From Streptomyces sp. CC0208 (GTDB lineage Bacteria > Actinomycetota > Actinomycetes > Streptomycetales > Streptomycetaceae): a stretch of 64,000 bases of DNA. The DNA lies in contig NZ_CP031969.1 in the NCBI RefSeq assembly GCF_003443735.1, forward strand, positions 4,340,001 through 4,404,000, read 5' to 3'. How positions within the stretch are numbered: position 1 is the first letter of the stretch; each line of letters begins with the position of its first letter. Below are positions 52,118 through 60,932 of this stretch, piece after piece. A program made the position numbers and the translations under genes. Below the pieces are notes generated by a model that did not search any database, was not told the origin of the DNA, and saw nothing but the letters and a program-made list of their open reading frames with translations.

Positions 52118-53844
52118 CGGGCTCCCTCCCGAGCTCCGGTCAGCTGCGGCACGGACCCGCCGTTCCCTGGCCGGGCCCCGCTGCGGTGCAGGGCCGACAG
52201 CACCGCCCGCACGGTCGCCTCGCCGGCGGTCGCGCCCAGTCCCGCCCCCCACACCGGCTCGTGCGCCACGAACAACTGCGCATAGCAGACGTGGCGTGCA
52301 CCGGAACCCGGCCCGCCCTCGTCGCGGACCAGTTGCTCCACATGGGCGTCCACGCCGTACGCACGGGCCGCGGCCAGCAGCGCCTCGGCCGGGTCGTCAC
52401 CGGAGGCGGGCGCCGTGAAGCCGGCCCAGTCACCGGCATCGCAGTACTCGGCGCGGAAGACGTCCCAGATCCGGCCCGGATCCACCTCGGTACCGGAGAG
52501 ATCGGTGACCCGCTGCACAACGCGGGCGAACTCGGCACGCAGCGCGACGGGCAGTTCGATCCCCCAACGTGTGCGCAGCACATGGGCGATACCGCCCTTG
52601 CCCGACTGGCTGTTGACCCGGATGACCGCCTCGTAACTGCGACCGAGGTCCTGCGGATCGACCGGCAGGTAGGGCACGTCCCACGGCAGTTCCGCGGCCG
52701 GGACTCCGGCGGCTGCGGCCTGGTCCTCCAGGTGCAGCAGTCCCTTGGCGATGGCGTCCTGGTGGGTGCCGGAGAAGGCGGTGAAGACGAGATCGCCGGC
52801 GTACGGATGCCGGTCCGGCACCGGCATCCGGTTGCACTCCTCCGCGGCGCGGCGGACGGACGGGATGTCGGAGAGGTCGAGCTGGGGGTCGACGCCACGG
52901 CTGAACAGGTTCAGCGCCAGCGTGATCAGGCAGACGTTGCCGGTCCGCTCGCCGTTGCCGAACAGCGTGCCCTCGACCCGGTCGGCCCCCGCGGCGAGCG
53001 CGAACTCCGCCGCGGCCACCGCGGTACCGCGGTCGTTGTGCGGGTGGACGGAGAGGATGATGCCGTCCCGTCGGTCCAGATTCCGGCTCATCCACTCGAT
53101 CTGGTCGGCAAACACAGTGGGCGCGTGCATCTCCACCGTGCTGGGCAGGTTGAGCGTCAGCGGGCGCTCCGGCGTGGCCTCGACGATCTCGGCCACCGTG
53201 TTCGCGATCTCCAGGGCGAACTGCGGCTCGGTGACGTTGAACGTCTCCGGCGAGTACTCGAACCGGATGGCACCGTCGGCCCGGTCGGCCAACCGCACCA
53301 GACGCTGCGCGCTCTCCTGGGCCAGCGCCATCACCTCGGACGGCGTCTTGCGGAACACCACCTCGCGCCACAGGCACGCTGTGGCGTGGCAGAGATGAAC
53401 GACGGCGCGGTCCGTGCCCCGCACGGCCTCGAAAGTGCGGTCGATCAGCTCCGGGATGGCCGGGGTGAAAACCGTGACGGTGACATCGTCGGGAATGTGG
53501 CCGCCGGTGATGAGGTGACGCACGAATTCGAACTCGGTCTCACTGGCCGAGGGATAGCCGATCTCGATGTCCTTGAACCCCAGGCGGACCAGCAGGTCGA
53601 ACATCTTCCGCTTACGCCGCAGGTCCATCGGGTTGGCCAGGGCCTGGTTGCCGTCGCGCAGGTCCACCGAACTCCACAGCGGCGCGTGCGCGGGTGCGCG
53701 ACCGAGCCAGGTACGGGTGCCGGGCTCCAGGAGTTCCTGCGGCTCGGCACGCTGGTAGCGGTGAACCGGCATGCCGGACTGTTGCTGAGCGTTCCACCAG
53801 GGCTGTGTGTGCAGCCGCTGGTCCGCCGATGTCTTCGTCTTCAT
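52114..53844 (-). CDS. 2-isopropylmalate-synthase-like enzyme
   Basis: This 576-residue protein matches the long actinobacterial LeuA type: WSSVDLRDGNQALANPMD, metal-binding SVHPHNDRGTAVAAAEFAL, GTLFGNGERTGNVCLITLA and a C-terminal regulatory domain. LeuA condenses acetyl-CoA with a 2-oxoacid. As first gene of a biosynthetic operon with MaoC- and CitE-type genes, and without leuB/C/D, it more likely makes a special 2-alkylmalate than leucine. ATG 53844 follows AAGGGG. Copy B of the shared promoter element lies about 137 bp upstream. Confidence 0.88.
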   Translation of the reverse strand: MKTKTSADQRLHTQPWWNAQQQSGMPVHRYQRAEPQELLEPGTRTWLGRAPAHAPLWSSVDLRDGNQALANPMDLRRKRKMFDLLVRLGFKDIEIGYPSASETEFEFVRHLITGGHIPDDVTVTVFTPAIPELIDRTFEAVRGTDRAVVHLCHATACLWREVVFRKTPSEVMALAQESAQRLVRLADRADGAIRFEYSPETFNVTEPQFALEIANTVAEIVEATPERPLTLNLPSTVEMHAPTVFADQIEWMSRNLDRRDGIILSVHPHNDRGTAVAAAEFALAAGADRVEGTLFGNGERTGNVCLITLALNLFSRGVDPQLDLSDIPSVRRAAEECNRMPVPDRHPYAGDLVFTAFSGTHQDAIAKGLLHLEDQAAAAGVPAAELPWDVPYLPVDPQDLGRSYEAVIRVNSQSGKGGIAHVLRTRWGIELPVALRAEFARVVQRVTDLSGTEVDPGRIWDVFRAEYCDAGDWAGFTAPASGDDPAEALLAAARAYGVDAHVEQLVRDEGGPGSGARHVCYAQLFVAHEPVWGAGLGATAGEATVRAVLSALHRSGARPGNGGSVPQLTGAREGAR

Positions 53845-54231
53845 GAATCCCCTTGGCTCATTGCTGTTCCAGCAGTTCTCCAGTCGGCGGTTCACCGTGG
53901 TGACGAGCTCGGAGGCGGCGGGCTGTACGCACCGCGGGGCAGGTCACGCTGCCCGGCGATCCCGCCGTTCGAAAGCACGGTACGAGCGGGTCGGCACCGG
54001 GTGCGTCTGCGGCAGGTTCATTCGCGGGGACGCACTGCGTCGACTCCGGGCCCCTGCCGCTGCGTATTTCACTTACCGTCCCCTGCTCCACGGTGACCTG
54101 CTCGGCCGCCCTCACGTGGGTGCCACGCTTCTTCCACGGCCCGGCGCCGCGGACCCGGTCCGCACGGGCAGACCGTCCGGCCTGCCGCGCGAGGCACGGC
54201 GACCGGCGGCCTGCCGCATGCGCGGCGGAGA
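53845..54231. other. Gene-free upstream region of the isopropylmalate-synthase-like operon
   Basis: The 387-bp stretch contains copy B of the shared promoter element at 53982-54044. The rest, including the region 54045-54231 after the dioxygenase stop, shows no conserved protein or RNA gene and no strong terminator hairpin that I can identify. Confidence 0.55.
53982..54044 (-). promoter_or_regulatory. Copy B of the 63-bp cluster promoter element
   Basis: On the minus strand it starts GTCGACGCAGTGCGTCCCCG, contains CGAATGAACC and TGCCGCAGACGCAC, and ends GCCGACCCGCTCGT. The TGCGTC and GACGCA blocks form an inverted pair. It aligns gap-free with copies A and C at about 48-49 of 63 positions each and lies upstream of the isopropylmalate-synthase-like operon. 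Confidence 0.78.
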
Positions 54232-54975
54232 TCACAGCGCGGTGTAGGCCATGATCAGGACGTCGCGGTGGCCCGGTTCACCGGCGTCCTCGGTACGCAC
54301 CGCCGTGACCTCGTGGTAGGTGCGGCGGTCGTCACTGAGCAGAATGTCGCCGGGCTCACGGAGCGTTGTGGTGACGAGAAGTTCGCCGTCTTCCGCGTAC
54401 ACCGCGCTCTCCCCACCGGTCAGGTTGCGGCGACCGATCATCAGGGACGTGATGAAGGTGACGCCGTCCCTGTGCCGGCCCTCCGGAGTGGGCTCACCGG
54501 CCTCGTCCTTCGTGGCGGTGGTCCGGATCGGGGTCACCTTGATGTTCCACTTCGTGGTGCCGTCGACACGGCTGAAGATCTCGGCCGGCCTCACCAGCAC
54601 GTTGCGCAGAACGGGGTCGCCGACGAACGCCTCGGTGAGCGGTTCGTAAACCCGGTCGACGCCGCCGTGCAACTTGTTGACGTCAGCCTCCTGACGGTAC
54701 GGACCGTGCGGGAGCCGGGTGAGGTCACCGGTTTCCATGTCGAGGTCGAACTGGCCGTACCTGCGGTAGCGATAGGTGCCGCCGTCGGCCATGTAGGGGT
54801 CGCGCCGGAGAACCTCCCAGTTCTCGGCGAAACGCGCCCAGTCGGCGGGACGGACGCCTGTCAGGGTCGAGAAGTCGTTGTGCCGGACGAGATGGGCACC
54901 GGACTCGGACAGGTCCTTGATCGCGGCGAGCGCCACGTCGCCGGTCAGCTCTGCACTGATCATCGCTGCGGCCAT
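54232..54975 (-). CDS. 2-oxoglutarate/Fe(II) dioxygenase of the PF10014 (amino acid hydroxylase) type
   Basis: This 247-residue protein matches the L-isoleucine-dioxygenase-like family. The iron ligands appear as HRD in EGRHRDGVTFITSLMIGR and a distal His in RTYHEVTAV; GGESAVY lies between. Members hydroxylate free amino acids. Translation is coupled to the AmCP gene (TGATG at 54975-54977), so it may hydroxylate the carrier-bound amino acid or its released form. ATG 54975 is supported by that overlap. Confidence 0.86.
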   Translation of the reverse strand: MAAAMISAELTGDVALAAIKDLSESGAHLVRHNDFSTLTGVRPADWARFAENWEVLRRDPYMADGGTYRYRRYGQFDLDMETGDLTRLPHGPYRQEADVNKLHGGVDRVYEPLTEAFVGDPVLRNVLVRPAEIFSRVDGTTKWNIKVTPIRTTATKDEAGEPTPEGRHRDGVTFITSLMIGRRNLTGGESAVYAEDGELLVTTTLREPGDILLSDDRRTYHEVTAVRTEDAGEPGHRDVLIMAYTAL

Positions 54976-55154
54976 CACTCGCCCCAGTCCTCTTCGACCT
55001 CGGGTGCGACGGCGAGCACGAGAGGGCTCAGCGCCACGATTTCCAGCTCGACGCGGCAGCCCACGCACTCCAGGATTTCGTTGAGCCGCACGGATTCGCC
55101 GATCTGTACCGGCTCCTCACAGCCCGGGCAGGCCTGTGCAGTGGTCGTGGTCAT
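54975..55154 (-). CDS. lysW: LysW-like amino-group carrier protein (AmCP)
   Basis: This 59-residue acidic protein has two CxxC-type pairs (ACPGC and LECVGC) for zinc and ends in EDWGE, the hallmark C terminus of LysW. The terminal Glu side chain accepts the amino group of the substrate amino acid as an isopeptide bond. ATG 55154 overlaps the transketolase stop (ATGA), and the stop overlaps the dioxygenase start. It is too short for usual gene thresholds. With LysX-, LysZ-, LysY- and LysK-like genes nearby, it defines the cluster as AmCP-mediated. Confidence 0.95.
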   Translation of the reverse strand: MTTTTAQACPGCEEPVQIGESVRLNEILECVGCRVELEIVALSPLVLAVAPEVEEDWGE

Positions 55155-56119
55155 GAGATGAGTTCCTTCCGATCGATCTTCCCGGGGCGGGCCGCGATGT
55201 CGAGAGCGGTACGGACCGCCCTCACGACCCGCTCCGCGGTGAGGTCGTAATGCGCGACGAGGTGTTCCTGGTTGCCCACCTCGTCGACGAACTGGTCCGG
55301 CATGCCCAGCCGCAGCACCCGGGTGGGCGCTACCTCCGCCAGGGTCTCGGCCACCGCACCACCGAGGCCGCCGCCGCGCCAGTGCTCTTCCAGCGTCACG
55401 ACGAGCGGCACCGGCCGGGCCGCGGCCACCAGCGTCTCCGTGTCGAACGGCCGCAGGGTGTGCATGTTGAGGACCGTGGCCTCAATCCCCTGCCGGGCGA
55501 GGACGTCCGCCGCGGCCAGACAGGCGAGCACCGGGTACGGGCCGCAGCAGGCGAGCACCACGTCGCCGCCCTCCCGCAGCGTCTGCGCCCGCCCGATGAC
55601 CGGCGGCGGGGCAGCCGGCAGTTCGGGGGTCGGTTTGCGGCCGAGCCGGACGTAGAGCGGTCCGGGCAGGTCCAGGCTCTGTTCGACGAACGCCTCCGTG
55701 GCGGCGGCGTCGGCGGGCACCACCACGGTCATCGAGGGCAGTACCCGCATCACCGCGAGATCTTCCAGTGCCTGGTGCGTCGGACCGAGGTGCCCCGCGG
55801 CGAGGCCGCCGTGGGTGGCCATGATGCGGACCGGCAGCCGGTTGTAGGCGATGTCGATCTTGATCGCTTCCAGGGCCCGGGAGGTCGCGAAGGCGGCCAT
55901 CGTGTTGACGAACGGGACCCGTCCGCACGCGGCCATCCCCGCGGCCACGCCCATCAGGTTGTGTTCGGCGATGCCGACATTGAGGTATTGGTCGCCGGCC
56001 GCCGCGGCGTACTCGGCGTTGAACAGGCCGGTGTCGGAGTCCAGGCACATCAGCTCGGGATGCCGCTTCAGGAGCGGAAGCAGGCTGTCCCTGTACGCCT
56101 CCCGAGTCGCGCGGCTCAT
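55151..56119 (-). CDS. Transketolase C-terminal subunit (split transketolase)
   Basis: This 322-residue protein carries the pyrimidine-binding and C-terminal domains of transketolase. Visible are DSDTGLFNAEYAAAAGDQYLNVGIAEHNLMGVAAG with the catalytic Glu, and HGGLAAGHLGPTHQALEDLAVMR. It functions with the N-terminal subunit encoded immediately upstream. In AmCP clusters for azabicyclic compounds such a pair adds a two-carbon ketol unit to the carrier-bound semialdehyde. Coupling to the AmCP gene by ATGA supports this role. Confidence 0.92.
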   Translation of the reverse strand: MSRATREAYRDSLLPLLKRHPELMCLDSDTGLFNAEYAAAAGDQYLNVGIAEHNLMGVAAGMAACGRVPFVNTMAAFATSRALEAIKIDIAYNRLPVRIMATHGGLAAGHLGPTHQALEDLAVMRVLPSMTVVVPADAAATEAFVEQSLDLPGPLYVRLGRKPTPELPAAPPPVIGRAQTLREGGDVVLACCGPYPVLACLAAADVLARQGIEATVLNMHTLRPFDTETLVAAARPVPLVVTLEEHWRGGGLGGAVAETLAEVAPTRVLRLGMPDQFVDEVGNQEHLVAHYDLTAERVVRAVRTALDIAARPGKIDRKELIS

Positions 56120-56958
56120 GCGGCGTCCTCCGCGGCCCGCAGCCCGCGGAGGGCCCGTGCGTGGTTGCGCGGCGACAGCGTCACGTAGTGGCTGGCACTG
56201 CGGCCGGCGAGGAACGGCAGCCCCTGGCCCTTGACCGTGCGGGCGATCAGCACACTCGGCTTGCCCGGCTCCCAGGGTGTGGAGCCGAGATGCGCCGCCA
56301 GCTCGTCCGGGTCGTGCCCGTCCACCTCGCGGACGGCCCAGCCGAAAGCGCGCCAGCGGTCGGCCAGCGGTTCCATCGGCGCGATCGCGTCGGTGCGGCC
56401 GGTCAACTGCAGCCCGTTGCGGTCCACCACGGCGACCAGCCGGTCAAGGCGCAGCGACACGGCCGCGATGGCCGCCTCCCACACCGAGCCTTCCTGCAGC
56501 TCGCCGTCGCCGAGCAGGACGAAACTGCGCGCGGAGCGGCCCGCGTACCGGGCGCCCAGCGCGAACCCGCAACCCAGCGCGAGTCCGTGGCCGAGTGATC
56601 CGGTCGGCAGCTCCACACCGGGCACCGCGCGCACCGGATGGCCCATCAGCCTGCTGCCGGGGCGTCCGTACCCGGCGAGTTCCTCGACCGGGAAGAAGCC
56701 GCGTTCGGCCAGCGTGGCGTAGAGGCCGACAGCGGCGTGGCCCTTGCTGAGCAGGAAGCGGTCGCGATCCGGGTCGTCCGGACGCCGCGGGTCCACGTTC
56801 AGCACCGAGAAGTACAGCGCGGCGAGTACGTCCGCGCAGGAGAGCGCGCCGCCGAGATGCCCGCCTTCGGGCCCCGCGCACATGTCGACGACGTGCGCGC
56901 GGATGCGTGCGGCGACCGAGGCAAGAGAGGTCCGCTCAAGGACCGGGGTCGCGTTCAT
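56116..56958 (-). CDS. Transketolase N-terminal subunit (thiamine-diphosphate binding)
   Basis: This 280-residue protein is the diphosphate-binding half of a split transketolase. Features: GPEGGHLGGALSCADVLAALYF, LSKGHAAVGLYATL, PTGSLGHGLALGCG and the ThDP/Mg motif GDGELQEGSVWEA ending in DRNGLQ. The donor is presumably a ketose phosphate from central metabolism. The start overlaps the stop of the aminotransferase gene (ATGA), placing aminotransferase, transketolase and AmCP genes in one coupled series. Confidence 0.92.
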   Translation of the reverse strand: MNATPVLERTSLASVAARIRAHVVDMCAGPEGGHLGGALSCADVLAALYFSVLNVDPRRPDDPDRDRFLLSKGHAAVGLYATLAERGFFPVEELAGYGRPGSRLMGHPVRAVPGVELPTGSLGHGLALGCGFALGARYAGRSARSFVLLGDGELQEGSVWEAAIAAVSLRLDRLVAVVDRNGLQLTGRTDAIAPMEPLADRWRAFGWAVREVDGHDPDELAAHLGSTPWEPGKPSVLIARTVKGQGLPFLAGRSASHYVTLSPRNHARALRGLRAAEDAA

Positions 56959-58250
56959 GAAGCCGCCTTCGCGAACGTGGCCACCATGTCGCGGTTCGCC
57001 CACACCTTCTCGAAGGCGTCCGCGTACAGGCCGAGCAGCTCACCCGCTTCGGGATGGAGGTGGCGCTTTTGGAGGGTCAGGGAGTCGGCGATGACCGCGC
57101 GGGTGACCGGGTAGCCCTCACCTGCGACCGTTCCGGGTGCGCCGGTCACGGCCCACGGGTAGCCCGAGCCGAAGCCGGCGCGGTCCGTGAACACCTTCTG
57201 GTCGGGCAGCGGCATGAGCTGGTACTGCGACATCGGTACGCCTTCGGCGCGCAGCAGCCGCCGCAGGGCCCCGCGCAGTGCCTCGGGTCGCACCCCGTCC
57301 AGGCCGAACGCGGCCGGGTCGAACCGGAACCGCAGGATGTGCCAGGCGTGGGTGGTGTCCGGCAACGCGGTCGGCACTCGCAGACCGGGCAGTTGTGCGA
57401 GCCGGGCAAGGAACTCGGTGACATTGTGCTGCCGCGCACGCTCGTACTCGTCGTACCGGTCGAGCTGCGCGATGGTGAACGCGGCCTGGAGCGCGTTCAT
57501 CTTGTGGTTCCAACCCAGGCCGTACGAGATGTAGTCCCGTTCCCGACCGGCTTCGATCACCTCGCCGAACTGCCTGCCGCGGCGCATCGCCTCGGCCAGT
57601 TCCGCGTCGCGGGTCACCAGCAGGCCACCTTCACCGCAGGTCGGTATGTTCTTGCTGACCTGGAGGCTGAAGGCGCCGGCGGCACCGATCCCGCCGACCG
57701 GTCGGCCACGGTGGGTCGCACCGGGAGCCTGCGCGGCGTCCTCGATCACCGCGAGCCCGTGCCTGCGCGCGATCTCGGTGATCCGGTCCATGTCGGCGGG
57801 CGCGCCGTGCAGATGCACCGGGATGATCGCCCTGGTCCTGGCCGTGATCCGGCGCTCCAGGTCGTCCGGGTCGATGTTGAAGGTGACCGGGTCGATGTCG
57901 GCGAACACCGGAACGGCCATCTGGTGCACCGGTGCCAGCCCGGTGGCGATGAAGCTCAGTGCGGGCACGATCACCTCGTCCCCCGGTCCGACACCGAGCG
58001 CGGCCAGCGCGACGGACAGCGCCGCGGTGCCGTTGGACACTGCGACGCAGTGCTCGAAACCGAAGCGGCGGGCCCACGCCTCCTCCAGAGCGGACACCGG
58101 GTTCACGCCGTCCGTGTCGGACACCAGTCTCGCCCCGTCGAGCGCGTCCAGGACCGCCTTGCGGTCCTCGTCCTGCACCAGGGGCCACGGCACGTGACGC
58201 CGATTCGTCGGCACGGCCGCGGTGCCGCCGAGCGCTGCCAGCTTGCTCAT
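56955..58250 (-). CDS. DegT/DnrJ/EryC1-type PLP aminotransferase
   Basis: This 431-residue aminotransferase has HCVAVSNGTAALSVALAALGVGPGDEVIVPALSF, AVIEDAAQAPGATHRGR and the PLP lysine in FSLQVSKNIPTCGEGG. The family aminates keto groups, often of sugars. Coupled to a transketolase, it is a good candidate to aminate the ketol left by two-carbon extension, giving a diamino-dihydroxy acid. ATG 58250 (MSKLAALGG) was chosen; upstream in-frame sequence is not conserved. The class III aminotransferase at 35992-37194 is the competing candidate. Confidence 0.87.
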   Translation of the reverse strand: MSKLAALGGTAAVPTNRRHVPWPLVQDEDRKAVLDALDGARLVSDTDGVNPVSALEEAWARRFGFEHCVAVSNGTAALSVALAALGVGPGDEVIVPALSFIATGLAPVHQMAVPVFADIDPVTFNIDPDDLERRITARTRAIIPVHLHGAPADMDRITEIARRHGLAVIEDAAQAPGATHRGRPVGGIGAAGAFSLQVSKNIPTCGEGGLLVTRDAELAEAMRRGRQFGEVIEAGRERDYISYGLGWNHKMNALQAAFTIAQLDRYDEYERARQHNVTEFLARLAQLPGLRVPTALPDTTHAWHILRFRFDPAAFGLDGVRPEALRGALRRLLRAEGVPMSQYQLMPLPDQKVFTDRAGFGSGYPWAVTGAPGTVAGEGYPVTRAVIADSLTLQKRHLHPEAGELLGLYADAFEKVWANRDMVATFAKAAS

Positions 58251-58293
58251 CACTCTCCACTCCGCAAAGTCACGGTGGTCGATGCGTACGCGC

Positions 58294-59346
58294 TCACAGC
58301 CGGCCCGCCGCCGCGCCGACGGCATCGACCGCGCAGGCGTAGGCGCCGCGCAGTCGCGTGACATGGCGCGCGATGTCGGGTGCGGCGGCGCGCGGGTCCG
58401 CGAGCCCGTGCGCACCGGTGAAGCGCAGGCCGGTCCAGGCGTGCGCGACGGACTCGACGGCCCGTCCGGCCGCGGCGAGCGCCGGGTCGTCCCAGCGGCT
58501 GCCGCAGCGGCGCAGGAGCTCCCCGTGCAGGGATGCCTGCGCCTGCATGCCCCAGCCGAAGGGATAGAGCTCGCGCAGTGCGCCGGCGTCTTGGGCCCGG
58601 CACCGGTCGAGGAGTTCCGCGGCGAACTCGTCGTACCCGGCGAGACCGGTACGGGCCGGGGTGGCCGTGGTGAAGCCGTCGACGTCGGTGCGCAGGAAAC
58701 CGCCGAGCAGTTCGGGCGTCAGGGGCCCGGCCGGGGCGTCGAGGCGGACGTCGAGGCAGCGCCGGCCGATCCCTGAGTCGCTGAAGAAGGCGTCCTGTAC
58801 GTCGGACGGGTTCGCCGAGCCCCAGCTGCGCAGGAAGTCCTCGATCGGGACGGCACCGCGGAACGCGGGCGGCATCGCGTCCGAGACATGGACCACCCCG
58901 CGCGTCTCGTCCAGTCCGTAGACGATCACGAGGTGTGCAGCGTGCACGTCCTGGTACGCGGGTCGGAACGGCAGGTAGAAGTTGTCCACGGCGGCGATGA
59001 CCAACCGGTCCTCGGCCAGCGTCTCGCGCACCTCCCGCCAGAGGTCGTCCTCGTCGGCAGGCTGCCACCAGCGCGCGTGCAGCTCGTGGTGGGGTGCGAG
59101 CGCGGCACCCAGATCGGTGCCACCGGATTCGTCGGCGGGGCAGGGGTAGTAGAACTCCTCGGACCTGACGTCGCCCGGCAGGTGGAGGAACCGCCAGCCC
59201 GCGCCGAGCACGGCCAGCGGATCGGCGCCCGCCCGTGCCAGTACCGAACCGAAGGTGGACTGCAGGCAGCTGATGAGGTCGCGGTACCACAACTCGGGTT
59301 CCGGTCCGGTGATCATGTAAGTGCGTGTCGTCGTGTCGACGGTCAT
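58294..59346 (-). CDS. BtrH-like protein (acyltransferase/cysteine-peptidase-like fold)
   Basis: This 350-residue protein resembles the BtrH N-terminal family, which moves an acyl group from a carrier protein to an amine in butirosin synthesis. The candidate nucleophile is Cys27 (LISCLQSTFGSVL); VIAAVDNFYLPFRPAYQDVHAAHLVIVYG provides a conserved His region and VVHVSDAM follows. It lies one base after the beta-sandwich gene and two genes from the sulfotransferase, so the pair may act together. Possible roles are acyl transfer or aziridine-forming cyclisation. Function is not proven. Confidence 0.65.
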   Translation of the reverse strand: MTVDTTTRTYMITGPEPELWYRDLISCLQSTFGSVLARAGADPLAVLGAGWRFLHLPGDVRSEEFYYPCPADESGGTDLGAALAPHHELHARWWQPADEDDLWREVRETLAEDRLVIAAVDNFYLPFRPAYQDVHAAHLVIVYGLDETRGVVHVSDAMPPAFRGAVPIEDFLRSWGSANPSDVQDAFFSDSGIGRRCLDVRLDAPAGPLTPELLGGFLRTDVDGFTTATPARTGLAGYDEFAAELLDRCRAQDAGALRELYPFGWGMQAQASLHGELLRRCGSRWDDPALAAAGRAVESVAHAWTGLRFTGAHGLADPRAAAPDIARHVTRLRGAYACAVDAVGAAAGRL

Positions 59347-59347
59347 C

Positions 59348-59944
59348 TCAGGGCTCCGTCCGCTGGAGGGTGACCGCGAAGACATGTATCGCCACGTTGC
59401 GCGGCAGCACGATGCCGGTCAGACCGGCCCGCCGGGTGACCGGCACCCGCTGCGCCCACATGACCGCGGGAATGCCTCGCTGCACGTGGTGCGGATAGTG
59501 CATGACGAGGCTCTCGAATGCCTTGACCTCGCCGAACCACGCCGGCGCCGCCCAGAAATCGGAGACCCGCAGTGCTTCCGCGTCGACCGATCCGTCGGCG
59601 AAGATCAGCTCGACGGTGTCCTCGCAGCGCCGTTCGGACGCCGCCAGGACGTGGATCCAGTCGTAACGGCCTTCAGGCACACGAATGAACTGTCCGGCAC
59701 AGCGGATGTTGTCCGGTCCCTCGCAGAGCGGAGGGAACTCGAAGGGAACGCCGTCCACGTTCACGAGGCTCTCGCCCGCAGGCAGGTGCTCGGCCGAGAA
59801 CGAGTTTCCCCATACGTTGAATGCTCCCGCCTTGGTCTCCGCGGCAGCGGAGACGGCGACATTGTTGCGATGGCCGGAAATGTCCACCGGTTCGCACAGG
59901 CGTGTCCTGGCGGAGAACACCGAAATACCCGTCAAGTGATCCAC
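59348..59944 (-). CDS. Beta-sandwich domain protein of unknown function
   Basis: This 198-residue protein resembles the beta-sandwich domain found beside glycoside hydrolases: NNVAVSAAAET, then NSFSAEHLPAGESLVNVDGVPFEFP, GPDNIRCAGQFIRVPEG and TVELIFADGSVDAEALRVSDFW. It has no signal peptide, so it is cytoplasmic, and I see no catalytic residues. It is stacked between the sulfotransferase and the BtrH-like gene. A partner or structural role in a two-protein enzyme is plausible. Confidence 0.6.
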   Translation of the reverse strand: MDHLTGISVFSARTRLCEPVDISGHRNNVAVSAAAETKAGAFNVWGNSFSAEHLPAGESLVNVDGVPFEFPPLCEGPDNIRCAGQFIRVPEGRYDWIHVLAASERRCEDTVELIFADGSVDAEALRVSDFWAAPAWFGEVKAFESLVMHYPHHVQRGIPAVMWAQRVPVTRRAGLTGIVLPRNVAIHVFAVTLQRTEP

Positions 59945-60083
59945 CTCATTGAAGCACCGTCTTATGTCCCAAACCTAGCCCGGTCGTTCAAGCTTTTCGT
60001 CCGCACCGCAACTACCCTGCCCAGCAGAATTACTGTGCGGCGGACTCTCCGGGTAATCATGTTGATGATTCCGGTCGGCATGG

Positions 60084-60815
60084 TCACGGCCGGAGCGCGA
60101 CGGCGCGCAGTTTCTCGTAGTACGGCTGGTGGTAATCGCGGTAGGAACGCAGCACCGGGTCCGCCGCGACCACCTCGGCTCCGCCGCTCCTGACCCGCTT
60201 GAATCCGGTCGTCTCACTGGTCGACTTGTGCCACTTGCTGGTCGACCGCCATTCCGACCGCATGCCCGGCGCCCAATTCAGCGCCTCCGGAAGGAAGTCG
60301 ATCCCCACCGCCGCGCAATAGGCCCGCACGGTGTCGGCCGGCCGGTCGAGCAGATCGTCCGAGTCGATCACCACCGGCGTGCTGCCGGTGGCGGTCTCCA
60401 CGGCCGTGAAGATCTCGTACAGTCGGGCGAAGCCGATCTCGTCGCGGCCGAGGTCCGGGTTGAGCGCATGGTGCGACGCGATGGCCTCGGCCGGCTCACG
60501 GATGATGAAGGTATGGGTCGCGGCCGACAGGAAGGCCTCGTCCGCGAGGAGCGCCGGGTAACGGAAATCCGTGGTGTCCTTGAAGAACACCGGCGTTCCG
60601 GCGGCCATGGCGCGCAGCGCCGCGAGCACGTCCCGCTCGCTGCGTGCAACGGTGTCGCCGACCTCCACCTCACCGAAGTCGACGACCCGGGAGAACGGTT
60701 CGTGCACCACGGCGCGGTCGCCCCGCTCGGTCATCATCCGCGCGAAGGCGGTGGAGCGACAGCGTGGGGCGCTCCATAGCGCGAGCACCGGGATCCGCTC
60801 CGGTTGATGTACCAC
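60084..60815 (-). CDS. PAPS-dependent sulfotransferase
   Basis: This 243-residue protein shows the 5'-phosphosulfate loop as LWSAPRCRSTAFARMM and the 3'-phosphate segment FIIREPAEAIASHHAL. It would transfer sulfate from PAPS to a hydroxyl of a small molecule. PAPS is supplied by cysC, cysD and cysN at the left end of the same cluster. In AmCP-derived azabicycles such a sulfate acts as a leaving group. GTG 60815 follows GAGGGGGAAAAC; upstream in-frame codons read into the promoter region. Confidence 0.82.
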   Translation of the reverse strand: MVHQPERIPVLALWSAPRCRSTAFARMMTERGDRAVVHEPFSRVVDFGEVEVGDTVARSERDVLAALRAMAAGTPVFFKDTTDFRYPALLADEAFLSAATHTFIIREPAEAIASHHALNPDLGRDEIGFARLYEIFTAVETATGSTPVVIDSDDLLDRPADTVRAYCAAVGIDFLPEALNWAPGMRSEWRSTSKWHKSTSETTGFKRVRSGGAEVVAADPVLRSYRDYHQPYYEKLRAVALRP

Positions 60816-60932
60816 GTTTTCCCCCTCTTCCGTGTCGGCCGTGAACCTCGCGGCAGGCATTCGAATCAATTCGAGAGTGACATGGCGGCGACCTGGGTGC
60901 GGTAATCAGAATTCGCAACCGCGGGACCAAAG

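Noticed and set aside
54232..54975. Reading the dioxygenase gene as starting at 55068 with an Arg-rich N terminus
   Set aside because: That extension overlaps the AmCP gene completely. The TGATG junction at 54975 supports the shorter form.
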